Assembly: GCF_026017845.1 (NCBI RefSeq) | Contig: NZ_CP100416.1 | Span: 3,906,778-3,951,501 of the forward strand | Direction: 5' to 3' | DNA: 44,724 bases | DNA from: Amycolatopsis mediterranei | GTDB lineage: Bacteria; Actinomycetota; Actinomycetes; Mycobacteriales; Pseudonocardiaceae | Shown here: in pieces, positions 1-8,638 of the stretch | Position numbering within the stretch: the stretch's first letter is position 1 | Layout: the number at the start of each line of letters is the position of its first letter | Notes under the pieces: generated by a model | Databases searched by the model: none | What the model saw: only the letters and a program-made list of their open reading frames with translations | What the model was told of the DNA's origin: nothing | Position numbers and translations under genes: made by a program

Positions 1-43
1 TCCCCGCCCCGGCTTTTCCCCCGCGTCGTCGCACGCCCGGGCT

Positions 44-101
44 CCCCCCCTGCCCCCCCGGGTGGCCGGGGGGGCCCCGGGGGGGCCCCCCCCCCCCACC
101 C
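44..101. other. Low-complexity C/G homopolymer at left contig edge
   Basis: Runs of C and G up to about a dozen bases alternate here, unlike anything inside the window except the other end. This looks like an assembly or base-calling artefact at a contig edge. An open frame runs through it in phase with the first gene from 62, but its translation is only Gly/Pro/Ala homopolymer, so it should not be taken as protein sequence. Confidence 0.75.
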
Positions 102-115
102 CGGCGAAAGGCCCG

Positions 116-2338
116 ATGATGCGCGAACCCACCTTCGACCGCCGCCTGCTGCTGAAAGCCGTGGGTGCCCTCTCCGCGAGCGCGGCGCTGGCCCCGGCGT
201 TGGCCGGCACCGCCGCGGCCGCGAACCGGCCCGACATCGGTGTCTCGGTGTTCCCGTTCCCGCTGGGCGCGGTGCGGCTGCAGGCCGGGCCGTTCCTCGA
301 CAACATGAACCGGCAGCTGGCCTACTTCCGGTTCGTCGACGCCGACCGCCTGCTGCACACGTTCCGGCTCAACGCCGGGCTGGCCAGCTCGGCCCAGCCG
401 TGCGGCGGCTGGGAAAGCCCCGGCACGGAACTGCGCGGCCATTCGACCGGCCACCTGCTGTCCGGGCTGGCCCAGGCGTACGCCAACACCGGCGACACCG
501 CGCACAAGACCAAGGGCGACTACCTCGTCAACGCCCTGGCCGCGTGCCAGGCGGCGGCGCCGGGACGCGGCTTCCACGCCGGGTACCTCTCGGCGTTCCC
601 GGAGAACTTCTTCGACCGGCTGGAGAGCGGCCAGTCGGTCTGGGCGCCCTACTACACGCTGCACAAGATCATGGCGGGGCTGCTCGACCAGTACCTCCTC
701 GCCGGCAACCAGCAGGCCCTCGACGTGCTGCTGCGCAAGGCGGCCTGGACGAAGACCCGCACCGATCCGCTGTCGGTCACGCAGATGCAAGCCGCACTGC
801 GCACGGAGTTCGGCGGGATGCCCGAGGTCCTGACGAACCTGTACCAGGTGACCGGCGACGCGAACCACCTCGCCACGGCCCAGCGGTTCGACCACGCCCA
901 GATCCTCGACCCCCTGGCCGCCAACCAGGACCGGCTGTCAGGGTTCCACGCCAACACCCAGATCCCCAAGATCCTCGGCGCGATCCGCGAATACCACGCC
1001 ACCGGGACGACCCGCTACCGCGACATCGCGGTCAACTTCTGGCGGATCGTGCTCGACCACCACACGTACGTGATCGGCGGCAACTCCGACGGCGAGTACT
1101 TCCAGGCGCCGGACGCGATCGCGAGCCAGTTGTCGGACACCACGTGCGAAGTCTGCAACACCTACAACATGCTCAAGCTGACCCGGCAGCTGTTCTTCAC
1201 GAACCCGGCACCCGAGTACATGGACTACTACGAGCTGGCGCTGTTCAACCAGATCCTCGGCGAGCAGGACCCGGACTCGAGCCACGGGTTCGTCACGTAC
1301 TACACGCCGTTGCGCGCCGGCGGGATCAAGACCTACGCCAACGACTACGACGACTTCACCTGCGACCACGGCACCGGCATGGAGTCGCAGACGAAGTTCG
1401 CCGACAGCGTCTACTTCTTCACCGGCGAGACGCTGTACGTCAACCTGTTCATCGCGTCGGTGCTGACCTGGCCGGGCCGGGGGATCACCGTCCGGCAGGA
1501 CACCACGTTCCCCGCCTCGTCCGGCACGAAGCTGACGATCGGCGGGTCCGGGCACATCGCGCTGAAGCTCCGCATTCCCAAGTGGACTTCGGGCGCGGTG
1601 GTGAAGGTCAACGGGGTCGCCCAGGGCAGTCCGTCCCCGGGGTCGTTCTGCACGATCGACCGGACGTGGGCGGCCGGGGACGTGGTCGACGTGTCGGTCC
1701 CGGCGTCGCTGACCTTCCCGCGGGCGAACGACGACGCGAGCGTCGGCGCGGCGAAGTACGGCGCGATCGTGCTCGCGGGCCAGTACGGCTCGACGAACCT
1801 GAGCGCGCTGCCGACGTTGCAGACGGGGACGGTGCGCCAGGATCCCGCGAACCCGCTGCGCTTCACCGGAACGGCGAGCACGGGCGCGGTCACCCTGCTG
1901 CCGTTCTCCGCCACGCACCACCAGCGGTACACGGTGTACTGGCGGCTGACCGGCACGCCGCCCACCGGCACGTCGTACGAGGCCGAAGCGGGCACCCTCG
2001 CCGGGCAGGCCGCGGTGCGCAGTTCATCCGGCGCTTCGGGCGGCGCGTTGGTCGGCTACGTGGGCGGCGGTGCGGCGAACTACCTGCAGTTCTCGGGGGT
2101 GAACACCACGGCGGGCACGCATCCGGTGACGATCTTCTACGCCTCGGGTGAGGCGCGGTCGTTGACGGTGAGTGTCAACGGCGGTACGGCGGTCTCGGTC
2201 GCCACGCCCAGTTCGGGTGGCTGGGACACGGTGGGTTCAGTGCAGGTGACGCTGACGCTCGCGGCGGGCGCGAACACGATCCGCCTCGGCAATCCGTCGG
2301 GCTGGGCACCGGACCTCGACCGGATCGTCGTGGGGTGA
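116..2338 (+). CDS. Secreted GH127-type (DUF1680) glycosidase with C-terminal CBM6/35-like module
   Basis: This 740-aa secreted enzyme is probably a beta-L-arabinofuranosidase-type glycoside hydrolase acting on plant or wall polysaccharides outside the cell. The N-terminus carries a twin-arginine signal (FDRRLLLKAVG, then a long Ala-rich stretch). The catalytic alpha/alpha-barrel spans roughly residues 45-590. CEVC at 344-347 fits the Glu-x-Cys zinc site of the family, and Cys416 in FTCDHGTGME fits the nucleophilic cysteine. The adjacent second cysteine of characterised enzymes is Asp417 here, a pattern I believe is common in actinobacterial members. About residues 620-740 form a beta-sandwich starting SYEAEAG and ending DLDRIVVG, typical of CBM35/CBM6. 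I chose ATG 116 (or the adjacent ATG 119) because upstream in-frame sequence is contig-edge homopolymer. Substrate is inferred from family only. Confidence 0.85.
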   Translation: MMREPTFDRRLLLKAVGALSASAALAPALAGTAAAANRPDIGVSVFPFPLGAVRLQAGPFLDNMNRQLAYFRFVDADRLLHTFRLNAGLASSAQPCGGWESPGTELRGHSTGHLLSGLAQAYANTGDTAHKTKGDYLVNALAACQAAAPGRGFHAGYLSAFPENFFDRLESGQSVWAPYYTLHKIMAGLLDQYLLAGNQQALDVLLRKAAWTKTRTDPLSVTQMQAALRTEFGGMPEVLTNLYQVTGDANHLATAQRFDHAQILDPLAANQDRLSGFHANTQIPKILGAIREYHATGTTRYRDIAVNFWRIVLDHHTYVIGGNSDGEYFQAPDAIASQLSDTTCEVCNTYNMLKLTRQLFFTNPAPEYMDYYELALFNQILGEQDPDSSHGFVTYYTPLRAGGIKTYANDYDDFTCDHGTGMESQTKFADSVYFFTGETLYVNLFIASVLTWPGRGITVRQDTTFPASSGTKLTIGGSGHIALKLRIPKWTSGAVVKVNGVAQGSPSPGSFCTIDRTWAAGDVVDVSVPASLTFPRANDDASVGAAKYGAIVLAGQYGSTNLSALPTLQTGTVRQDPANPLRFTGTASTGAVTLLPFSATHHQRYTVYWRLTGTPPTGTSYEAEAGTLAGQAAVRSSSGASGGALVGYVGGGAANYLQFSGVNTTAGTHPVTIFYASGEARSLTVSVNGGTAVSVATPSSGGWDTVGSVQVTLTLAAGANTIRLGNPSGWAPDLDRIVVG

Positions 2339-2350
2339 GGGGCGGAGCGG

Positions 2351-2539
2351 TCAGCACGCGAGATACCGGGCGAAGAACGCGCTGAGGCCGGTCGGCGGCG
2401 ATGCCGAGCCGCCGCGCATCTTCCTCGGCGATGAGCTTCGCGGCCGCCGGCGGCAGGTAGGGCGCCTTCGGCCGCCGCCGGGGCGCGCGGTCAGGAGAAG
2501 GAGGCCGGCGAGCCCGGCGACCAGTGGTGAGTTTCGCAT
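2351..2539 (-). CDS. Possible short secreted peptide or frameshifted gene remnant
   Basis: ATG 2539 opens a 62-aa frame beginning MRNSPLVAGLAGLLLLTA, a convincing export-signal start, after which it becomes Arg/Ser-rich and loses protein-like character. In a neighbouring frame the same DNA reads APYLPPAAAKLIAEEDARRL, which looks like normal coding sequence. The pattern suggests a small secreted-protein gene broken by a frameshift, or chance. No clear Shine-Dalgarno sequence precedes the ATG. I do not recognise a family. Confidence 0.25.
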   Translation of the reverse strand: MRNSPLVAGLAGLLLLTARPGGGRRRPTCRRRPRSSSPRKMRGGSASPPTGLSAFFARYLAC

Positions 2540-2606
2540 CCTTTGACCGTATTGACGGCGAACGGGCGCCACCTCGGGATGATCACCGAGATCGACCCCG
2601 GACAGG

Positions 2607-2639
2607 GCTGTGGCCCGGGCACCGGGCCCGGGCCACAGC
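2607..2639 (-). terminator. Hairpin terminator of the snapalysin gene
   Basis: A perfect 13-bp stem (GCTGTGGCCCGGG at 2607-2619 with its complement at 2627-2639) encloses a 7-nt loop. It lies 8 bases past the stop of the leftward protease gene. There is no T-run, as is usual for high-GC actinobacterial terminators. Confidence 0.75.
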
Positions 2640-2647
2640 TCACCTGC

Positions 2648-3202
2648 TCAGAAGCCGTAGACGGTTTCGTAGACCCGCTGGCCGGCGGTGGTCGCGACGA
2701 GCCCGTTGGCCCACAGCGAGTTCACCCGGCTGCGCTCGGCGGCGTTCGGCACCGCGTTGGTGCAGGACGGGCCGGGGCCGCCACCCGACATCAGCTCGGA
2801 GCACGGACCCGAGTAGTGGTCGGGCAGCCCGAGGGCGTGCCCGGTCTCGTGCGCCGCGATGCGGGTCGGGTTGTACTGGCGGGCCTGGGTGTAGTCGATG
2901 AAGATGGTGCCGCTGCCGTGCCCGTTGGTCGAGGCGTAGGAGCCGCGGGGGTCGTTGCCCTCGGTGTAGCGCAGGCTGGCGCCGGAGTTGCGCTCGACGA
3001 GCCGGACGTTGGTGACGCTGCGGTTCCAGTTGGCGGCACCGGCGTTGATCACCGAGCGGAACGTCGGTGCGCTGGCGGTGCTGTAGTAGACCGTGGTGAC
3101 GGCGGCTTCCTGCTGGGTGGCGGCCGACGCGGTGCCCGCGGCGAGCGGGGTCACGGTCAGGGCGAGCGCGACGGCGCCGGCCAGGGCGAACTTCCTCGAC
3201 AT
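2648..3202 (-). CDS. snpA: Snapalysin, secreted small neutral metalloprotease (M7)
   Basis: This secreted zinc endopeptidase has 184 aa, the size expected for M7 snapalysin preproteins. A Sec signal (MSRKFALAGAVALALTVTPL...AGTASA) covers the first ~28 residues. The zinc site HETGHALGLPD lies at 118-128, with the two His and Asp of the HExxHxxGxxD signature, and is followed by DHYSGPCSELMSGG with the Met-turn methionine. Two further cysteines could form a disulfide. ATG 3202 is preceded by GAGGAG at good spacing. In Streptomyces, snpA usually sits beside a divergent LysR activator gene; none is present here, and the next upstream gene is an unrelated TetR regulator. A strong hairpin follows the stop. 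Confidence 0.93.
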   Translation of the reverse strand: MSRKFALAGAVALALTVTPLAAGTASAATQQEAAVTTVYYSTASAPTFRSVINAGAANWNRSVTNVRLVERNSGASLRYTEGNDPRGSYASTNGHGSGTIFIDYTQARQYNPTRIAAHETGHALGLPDHYSGPCSELMSGGGPGPSCTNAVPNAAERSRVNSLWANGLVATTAGQRVYETVYGF

Positions 3203-3352
3203 CGGAAGACTCCTCGTGAGGGGACGGGGATTTGCCGGATTTGCGCGCGCTGTCGAGAATTTACCTTGAAGACACCTTCGCCGGAGCCGACTAACGTAGG
3301 GCTCGGAAAGTGGTGATTTCCCAGTACCGAAGTCGGGTTGACAACGGGGCCG

Positions 3353-3907
3353 TCACCCGAAGGTGAGGGCCAGCAGCTGCCGCTCCAGCTTCCGCGCGGC
3401 GGCCACGTCGATGCCCGCGCCCCACAACGGCGCCGTGCTCGCGCCGTCGGCCGCCGCGACCACCAGGGTGACGACGTCCTCGGGAAGGCCGTCGTCGTGG
3501 AGTTCGCGCTCCCACCGCTGCGCGTCCGCGCGGGCCAGCTCGGCGATCTCGGGGATCGAGATCAGCTGGGCGATCAGGGCGATGGTCTCGCGGATCGCGA
3601 CCTCGTCGTAGGAGGTGTCCAGCGACGCCCGGACGTACGCGCGGGTCAGTCGCCCCGGCGCGGTGTCGGCCGGATCGAGCGCGGCCCGCACCTCGGTGCG
3701 GAACGCGTCCAGCAGGTCCTGGGCGAGGGTGCGCACCAGCGCGTCCTTGGCCGGGAAGTGGTACAGCAGCCCGCCTTTCGACACGCCGGCCGCCCGGGCG
3801 ATGTCGTCGAGGGAGGCCGAGACGCCGCGGGTGCGGATGACCTGCGCGGCGGCGTCGAGCAGGGCCCGGCGGGTTTCTTCCGGGCCGCGCCCGGCTTTGC
3901 GAGGCAT
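3353..3907 (-). CDS. TetR-family repressor of the adjacent MFS exporter
   Basis: This 184-aa one-component repressor has an N-terminal TetR helix-turn-helix (LDDIARAAGVSKGGLLYHFPAKDALV, about residues 30-58). The rest is an all-alpha ligand and dimerisation domain. Its start lies 2 bp after the stop of the exporter gene, so the two form an operon transcribed leftward from the operator at 5405-5434. I infer that it binds that palindrome, represses the exporter and itself, and is released by an exported compound. The C-terminus (WGAGIDVAAARKLERQLLAL) matches the TetR group commonly paired with QacA/SmvA-type exporters. The ligand is unknown. Confidence 0.9.
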   Translation of the reverse strand: MPRKAGRGPEETRRALLDAAAQVIRTRGVSASLDDIARAAGVSKGGLLYHFPAKDALVRTLAQDLLDAFRTEVRAALDPADTAPGRLTRAYVRASLDTSYDEVAIRETIALIAQLISIPEIAELARADAQRWERELHDDGLPEDVVTLVVAAADGASTAPLWGAGIDVAAARKLERQLLALTFG

Positions 3908-3909
3908 GC

Positions 3910-5400
3910 TCAGTCCTTTCCGGACGGAATGGTACGCCAGGCGATCAGCGCGGCGACGGCGGTGACGGCGGCCGCCGCGAGGGACGTCACCTGCATGGCG
4001 CCGGTGAAGGCTTCCCGTGCGGCCCGGGCCAGTTCAGAACTCGGGTCCAAAACGCTCGCGGCGCCGGCGAGGGAGTCGCGGACCTCGCCGGGCACCGGGC
4101 CGGCCGGCAGGAACGCGCGGTAGACCAGGTTCACCACCGAACCGAGGATCGCGATGCCCAGCGCCGCCCCGAGTTCGTAGGCCGTCTCGGAGATCGCCGA
4201 CGCCGAGCCGGCCTTGTCCCGCGGGACCGCGGAGAGCACCGAGTCGACGGTCAGTGTCAGCGCCAGGCCGACGCCCAGCCCGACCGGCACCAGCGTCAGG
4301 CCCAGCCACCAGTACTGCTGCGCCCGTTCGGCGACCGAGACCAGCGCGAGGCCCAGCGCCGCCACCGTGAGGCCCGCCGCGATGGCCCGGCCCCGCCCGA
4401 GCCGCCCGGCGACCACGCCGACGGCCGCCACGACGGCGATCGAAGCCAGCGTCGCGGGCATCTCCGCGAACCCCGCCTGCAGCGGCGAGAAACCGCGGAC
4501 GAGCTGCAGGTACTGCGAAAAGAAGAACAGCAGGCCCATCAGCGCGAAGACCGCGATGAAGTTCGCCAGGACCGCACCGCTGAAGGCGCCGTTGCGGAAC
4601 AGCGTGACGTCGATCAAGGGAGCCGCGGCCCGCCGCTGGCGGCGGACGAACAGGGCGCCGAACAGCAGCCCGAGCCCGGCGGCGGCACCCATCCGGACGT
4701 CGAAACCGGTGCTGACGGCGTGCTTGACCGCGTAGACCAGCGGGACGATCGCGGCCGGCGACAGCCCGGCCGAGAGCAGGTCGAACCGGCCCGGGTCCGG
4801 ATCCCGGGATTCGGGCAGCAGCCACGCGCCCGCGATCAGGAAGCCGGCGACGATCGGCACGTTGATCAGGAACACCGAGCCCCACCAGTAGTGCTCGAGC
4901 AGCGTCCCGCCGACCAGCGGGCCCAGCGCGATGCCGCCGCCGGACCCGGCCGACCAGATGGCGATGGCGCGGGTGCGCTCGCGCGGGTCGGCGAACAGCG
5001 TCCGGATGAGCGACAGCGTCGACGGCATGATCGTCGCGCCGGCGACCCCGAGCAGCAGCCGCGCGACGACGAGCACGCTCGCGGTGGGGGAGAAGGCGGC
5101 CAGCGCGGAGGCGAGCCCGAACGCCGCGGTCCCGATGAGCAGCACTTTCTTGCGCCCGAAGCGGTCGGCGAGGTTCCCCGCCGTGACGAGCAGCCCGGCC
5201 AGGGCGAGCGAGTAGACGTCGCCGATCCAGAGGATTTCGGTGGCGGTCGGCGCGAGTTCGCGGGTGAGCGACGGCACGGCCAGGTACAGCACGGTGCCGT
5301 CGACCGCGAGCAGGACCACGGCGCCGACGAGGACGCCCAGCGCGGCCCAGCGGCGCCGGGGGCTCAACGGCCGGGCGGAGGTCGGCTGGGTGGTGGTCAT
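3910..5400 (-). CDS. MFS drug exporter, DHA2 (QacA/SmvA-like, 14 TM) family
   Basis: This 496-aa inner-membrane proton antiporter has the 14-helix layout of DHA2 multidrug exporters. Motif A appears as GNLADRFGRKKVLLIG (about residues 80-95), and VDGTVLYLAVPSLTREL near residue 30 is the usual DHA2 'DxTIVNVALP' segment with substitutions. A motif-C-like GPLVGGTLLEHYWWGSVFLINVPI follows. ATG 5400 has no Shine-Dalgarno sequence. Instead TATAGT (5408-5413, minus strand) ends exactly 7 nt upstream, consistent with leaderless transcription from inside the operator. The gene is followed 2 bp later by its TetR regulator. Substrate cannot be told from sequence. Confidence 0.92.
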   Translation of the reverse strand: MTTTQPTSARPLSPRRRWAALGVLVGAVVLLAVDGTVLYLAVPSLTRELAPTATEILWIGDVYSLALAGLLVTAGNLADRFGRKKVLLIGTAAFGLASALAAFSPTASVLVVARLLLGVAGATIMPSTLSLIRTLFADPRERTRAIAIWSAGSGGGIALGPLVGGTLLEHYWWGSVFLINVPIVAGFLIAGAWLLPESRDPDPGRFDLLSAGLSPAAIVPLVYAVKHAVSTGFDVRMGAAAGLGLLFGALFVRRQRRAAAPLIDVTLFRNGAFSGAVLANFIAVFALMGLLFFFSQYLQLVRGFSPLQAGFAEMPATLASIAVVAAVGVVAGRLGRGRAIAAGLTVAALGLALVSVAERAQQYWWLGLTLVPVGLGVGLALTLTVDSVLSAVPRDKAGSASAISETAYELGAALGIAILGSVVNLVYRAFLPAGPVPGEVRDSLAGAASVLDPSSELARAAREAFTGAMQVTSLAAAAVTAVAALIAWRTIPSGKD

Positions 5401-5404
5401 GAAA

Positions 5405-5434
5405 GTTACTATACCGTCTGGACGGTATAGTAAC
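5405..5434. promoter_or_regulatory. Perfect 30-bp TetR operator with back-to-back promoters
   Basis: GTTACTATACCGTC (5405-5418) and its exact complement (5421-5434) flank a central TG, giving 14-bp perfect arms. Each arm contains an outward-facing TATAGT. On the minus strand it lies 7 nt before the exporter ATG. On the plus strand it lies 7 nt before a GTG at 5439 and 52 nt before the SD-supported GTG at 5484. A repressor bound here would block both -10 regions, so the exporter/TetR operon and the small divergent gene should be co-regulated. Confidence 0.85.
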
Positions 5435-5483
5435 GCTGGTGAGGCCGCTCACGCGTAGGCTGGAGACAGTGAAGGAGGTGGAC

Positions 5484-5714
5484 GTGACAGCCGAGGACCT
5501 GATGATCGAGTTCTCCCTGACGCGCCTGGATCACCCCGAACTCGACATCGAGGAGATCGCCGCGCTCGTCGTCCGCCGGGGCGGCCCGGAGCGGGAGCTG
5601 GAGTTCGCCGCCCGCAACCTCGCCGACCGCGGCGAACTGCGCGGCGCGGCCTTCCCGACGGCGGTGGAGTACGTGCTGCGGGTGGTGCTCACCCTGCGCG
5701 GCCCGTCCGACTAG
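5484..5714 (+). CDS. Small acidic protein of unknown function, divergent from exporter
   Basis: This 76-aa cytoplasmic protein begins TAEDLMIEFSLTRLDHPELD and is rich in Glu, Leu and Arg with no membrane segment. I do not recognise a family. GTG 5484 is chosen because GAAGGAGG (5471-5478) sits 5 nt upstream. An in-frame GTG at 5439, directly downstream of the operator's TATAGT, would add 15 residues as a leaderless start. Sharing an operator with a drug exporter suggests it responds to the same ligand. Its TAG stop overlaps the TAG of the convergent small gene in a shared CTAG (5711-5714). Confidence 0.65.
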   Translation: MTAEDLMIEFSLTRLDHPELDIEEIAALVVRRGGPERELEFAARNLADRGELRGAAFPTAVEYVLRVVLTLRGPSD

Positions 5715-5866
5715 TCCACTGTGGACGCGCGGGGAGCCGTGGTCGGGCTGGCTTTCCGGCCGGGGCCCTTGCTCATCCGGCGCGCGACCTGAGCGGTCGC
5801 CGGCCGCAGCCGCCTGATCCGGACCTGCCGCGGCCACCGGCGCCCGGAATCGGCGACCTCCGGCAT
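5711..5866 (-). CDS. Candidate 51-aa basic protein downstream of ROK regulator
   Basis: ATG 5866 opens a 51-aa, strongly basic reading frame (MPEVADSGRRWPRQVRIRRL..., ending APRASTVD). It starts 38 nt after the ROK regulator stop, in the same direction. GGGGAAGGA about 8 nt upstream is a credible ribosome site. Its last four sense codons are TCC ACA GTG GAC, the same STVD string with the rare ACA codon seen at 16306-16317, which supports the frame. I recognise no family; it could be a nucleic-acid-binding peptide or a fortuitous frame. Confidence 0.4.
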   Translation of the reverse strand: MPEVADSGRRWPRQVRIRRLRPATAQVARRMSKGPGRKASPTTAPRASTVD

Positions 5867-5904
5867 GGCTGCAGTCCTTCCCCGGTGCGCTTCCGGTAGC
5901 GCGC

Positions 5905-7116
5905 TCAGGCGTCTCCCGCAGCCCGGCGCAACCCCCGGCGGTCGAAGACCAGCTCGCGGGCCGTGCCCAGGGCCGTCGCGATCGCTCCCGCCAAGACCGC
6001 GTCCTCGCCGAGCTGGCCCGCCACGATCTCCGGGACCACCGGGATCGTCGCGGCCAGTGCGCGCCGCATCGGGGCGGCCAGCAAGTCGGTGTTGCCGCCG
6101 ATGCCGCCGCCCAGCACGATCAACCTCGGGTCCAAGACCGCTGTCACCGCCGAGACCACGTACGCCAGCTTCTCCGCCTCCTCCTCGACCACGGCAAGAG
6201 CCCGTGCATCGCCCGCCCGGGCCAGCCGGAAGACGTCCTTCGCCGAACGCGCCTTCGTCAGCCCCCGCGACCGGGCCGCGGCCAGCACTGCCTGACCCGC
6301 CGCCGCCGTCTCCACCGGTCCCGGACGCCGCGCGCCGGCGCCGGACGGCAGCGCCCCGAACGGCAGGTCCGCGATCTCGCCCGCCGCGCCGTGGGCGCCG
6401 CGGAACAGCTTGCCGTCCACCAGCAGGCCCATCCCGATTCCGGTGCCGACGGTCAGGCACACCAGCACGTCGACGCCCAGCGCCGCGCCGAGTGCGTGCT
6501 CGCCGACCGCGCACAGGTTCGCGTCGTTCTCCACCACCACGTCCGAGCCTCGGGCGGCCAGCGCCGAGACGAGCTCGTGCAGCAGCCCGCGCCGTTCCCA
6601 GCCCGGCAGGTTGGGCGCGCGGTGCACGGTGCCCGTCGCCGGGTCCGGGACGCCGGGCGTGCCGACCACCGTCGAGACGACTTCGTGCGCGTGCAGCCCG
6701 GCCGAGGACACCGCGCGTTCGACGGATTCGCCGACCGTGCGCACCAAGGCACTCGCCGAACGGCACCGGTTGGGCTCGTCGAGCCGCGCGACGATGCTGC
6801 CTTCCAGGTCCGCGACGGCGATCCGGAGGACCCGCCGCCCGATGTCGACGCCGACGACGTGCCCCGCGTCCGGTGCGGCCTGGTAGACGACCGCCGCGCG
6901 GCCCGGGCCGGCCAGGCTGCGCCCGGTGGTCCGGACCAGTCCGTGCTGCTCGAGATCGAGCAGGGCCTGGCCCACCGTGGGTTTCGACAGCCCGGTGTCG
7001 GCGGCGATCCGGGGCCGTGTCGCTTCGCCGTGCGCGCGCAGCCGGTCCAGCACCCGCCGCTGGTTCAGCGCCCGCATGTGGGCCGGCGTCCCGACCTGCG
7101 GCCCGTTTCGTCCCAC
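5905..7116 (-). CDS. ROK-family transcriptional repressor (CsnR/NagC/XylR type)
   Basis: This 403-aa regulator has an N-terminal winged helix (ALNQRRVLDRLRAHGEATRPRIAADTGLSKPTVGQALLDLEQHGL, about residues 15-62) followed by a ROK sugar-kinase fold. The fold shows VVGVDIGRRVLRIAVADL near residue 90 (phosphate-binding segment), VENDANLCAVGEHALG, and LTVGTGIGMGLLVDGKLFRGAHGAAGEI. The usual CxCGxxGC zinc motif is absent. GTG 7116 follows AGGAGG. It is divergent from the permease/GH2/ROK-kinase operon with an imperfect palindrome between them, so I infer it represses that operon and is relieved by a sugar or sugar phosphate. The layout parallels streptomycete csnR, which controls chitosan and glucosamine use. 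Confidence 0.9.
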   Translation of the reverse strand: MGRNGPQVGTPAHMRALNQRRVLDRLRAHGEATRPRIAADTGLSKPTVGQALLDLEQHGLVRTTGRSLAGPGRAAVVYQAAPDAGHVVGVDIGRRVLRIAVADLEGSIVARLDEPNRCRSASALVRTVGESVERAVSSAGLHAHEVVSTVVGTPGVPDPATGTVHRAPNLPGWERRGLLHELVSALAARGSDVVVENDANLCAVGEHALGAALGVDVLVCLTVGTGIGMGLLVDGKLFRGAHGAAGEIADLPFGALPSGAGARRPGPVETAAAGQAVLAAARSRGLTKARSAKDVFRLARAGDARALAVVEEEAEKLAYVVSAVTAVLDPRLIVLGGGIGGNTDLLAAPMRRALAATIPVVPEIVAGQLGEDAVLAGAIATALGTARELVFDRRGLRRAAGDA

Positions 7117-7175
7117 GCGTCCTCCTGAGTTGCCGCAAGTTTATCCGCGAACCCTTCCGGCCCGGGGCGTTCTAT

Positions 7176-7194
7176 GTTAAGAAACTTTACTAAC
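7176..7194. promoter_or_regulatory. Putative ROK operator
   Basis: GTTAAGAAACTTTACTAAC is an imperfect 9-1-9 palindrome (7 of 9 positions pair) with an AAA-C-TTT core, as in many actinobacterial ROK operators. It lies in the divergent promoter region, 60 bp from the regulator start and 20 bp before the permease GTG. It is the only AT-rich stretch in this interval. Confidence 0.7.
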
Positions 7195-7213
7195 TACTAG
7201 TCGGAGGCACGTC

Positions 7214-8634
<1,421 letters not shown>

Positions 8635-8638
<4 letters not shown>

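Noticed and set aside
62..115. In-frame N-terminal extension of the GH127-type gene from GTG 62
   Set aside because: It translates a C/G homopolymer at the contig edge; the twin-arginine signal begins naturally at ATG 116.
938..1921. 327-aa frame antisense to the GH127-type gene
   Set aside because: No recognisable domain and skewed composition typical of antisense high-GC frames.
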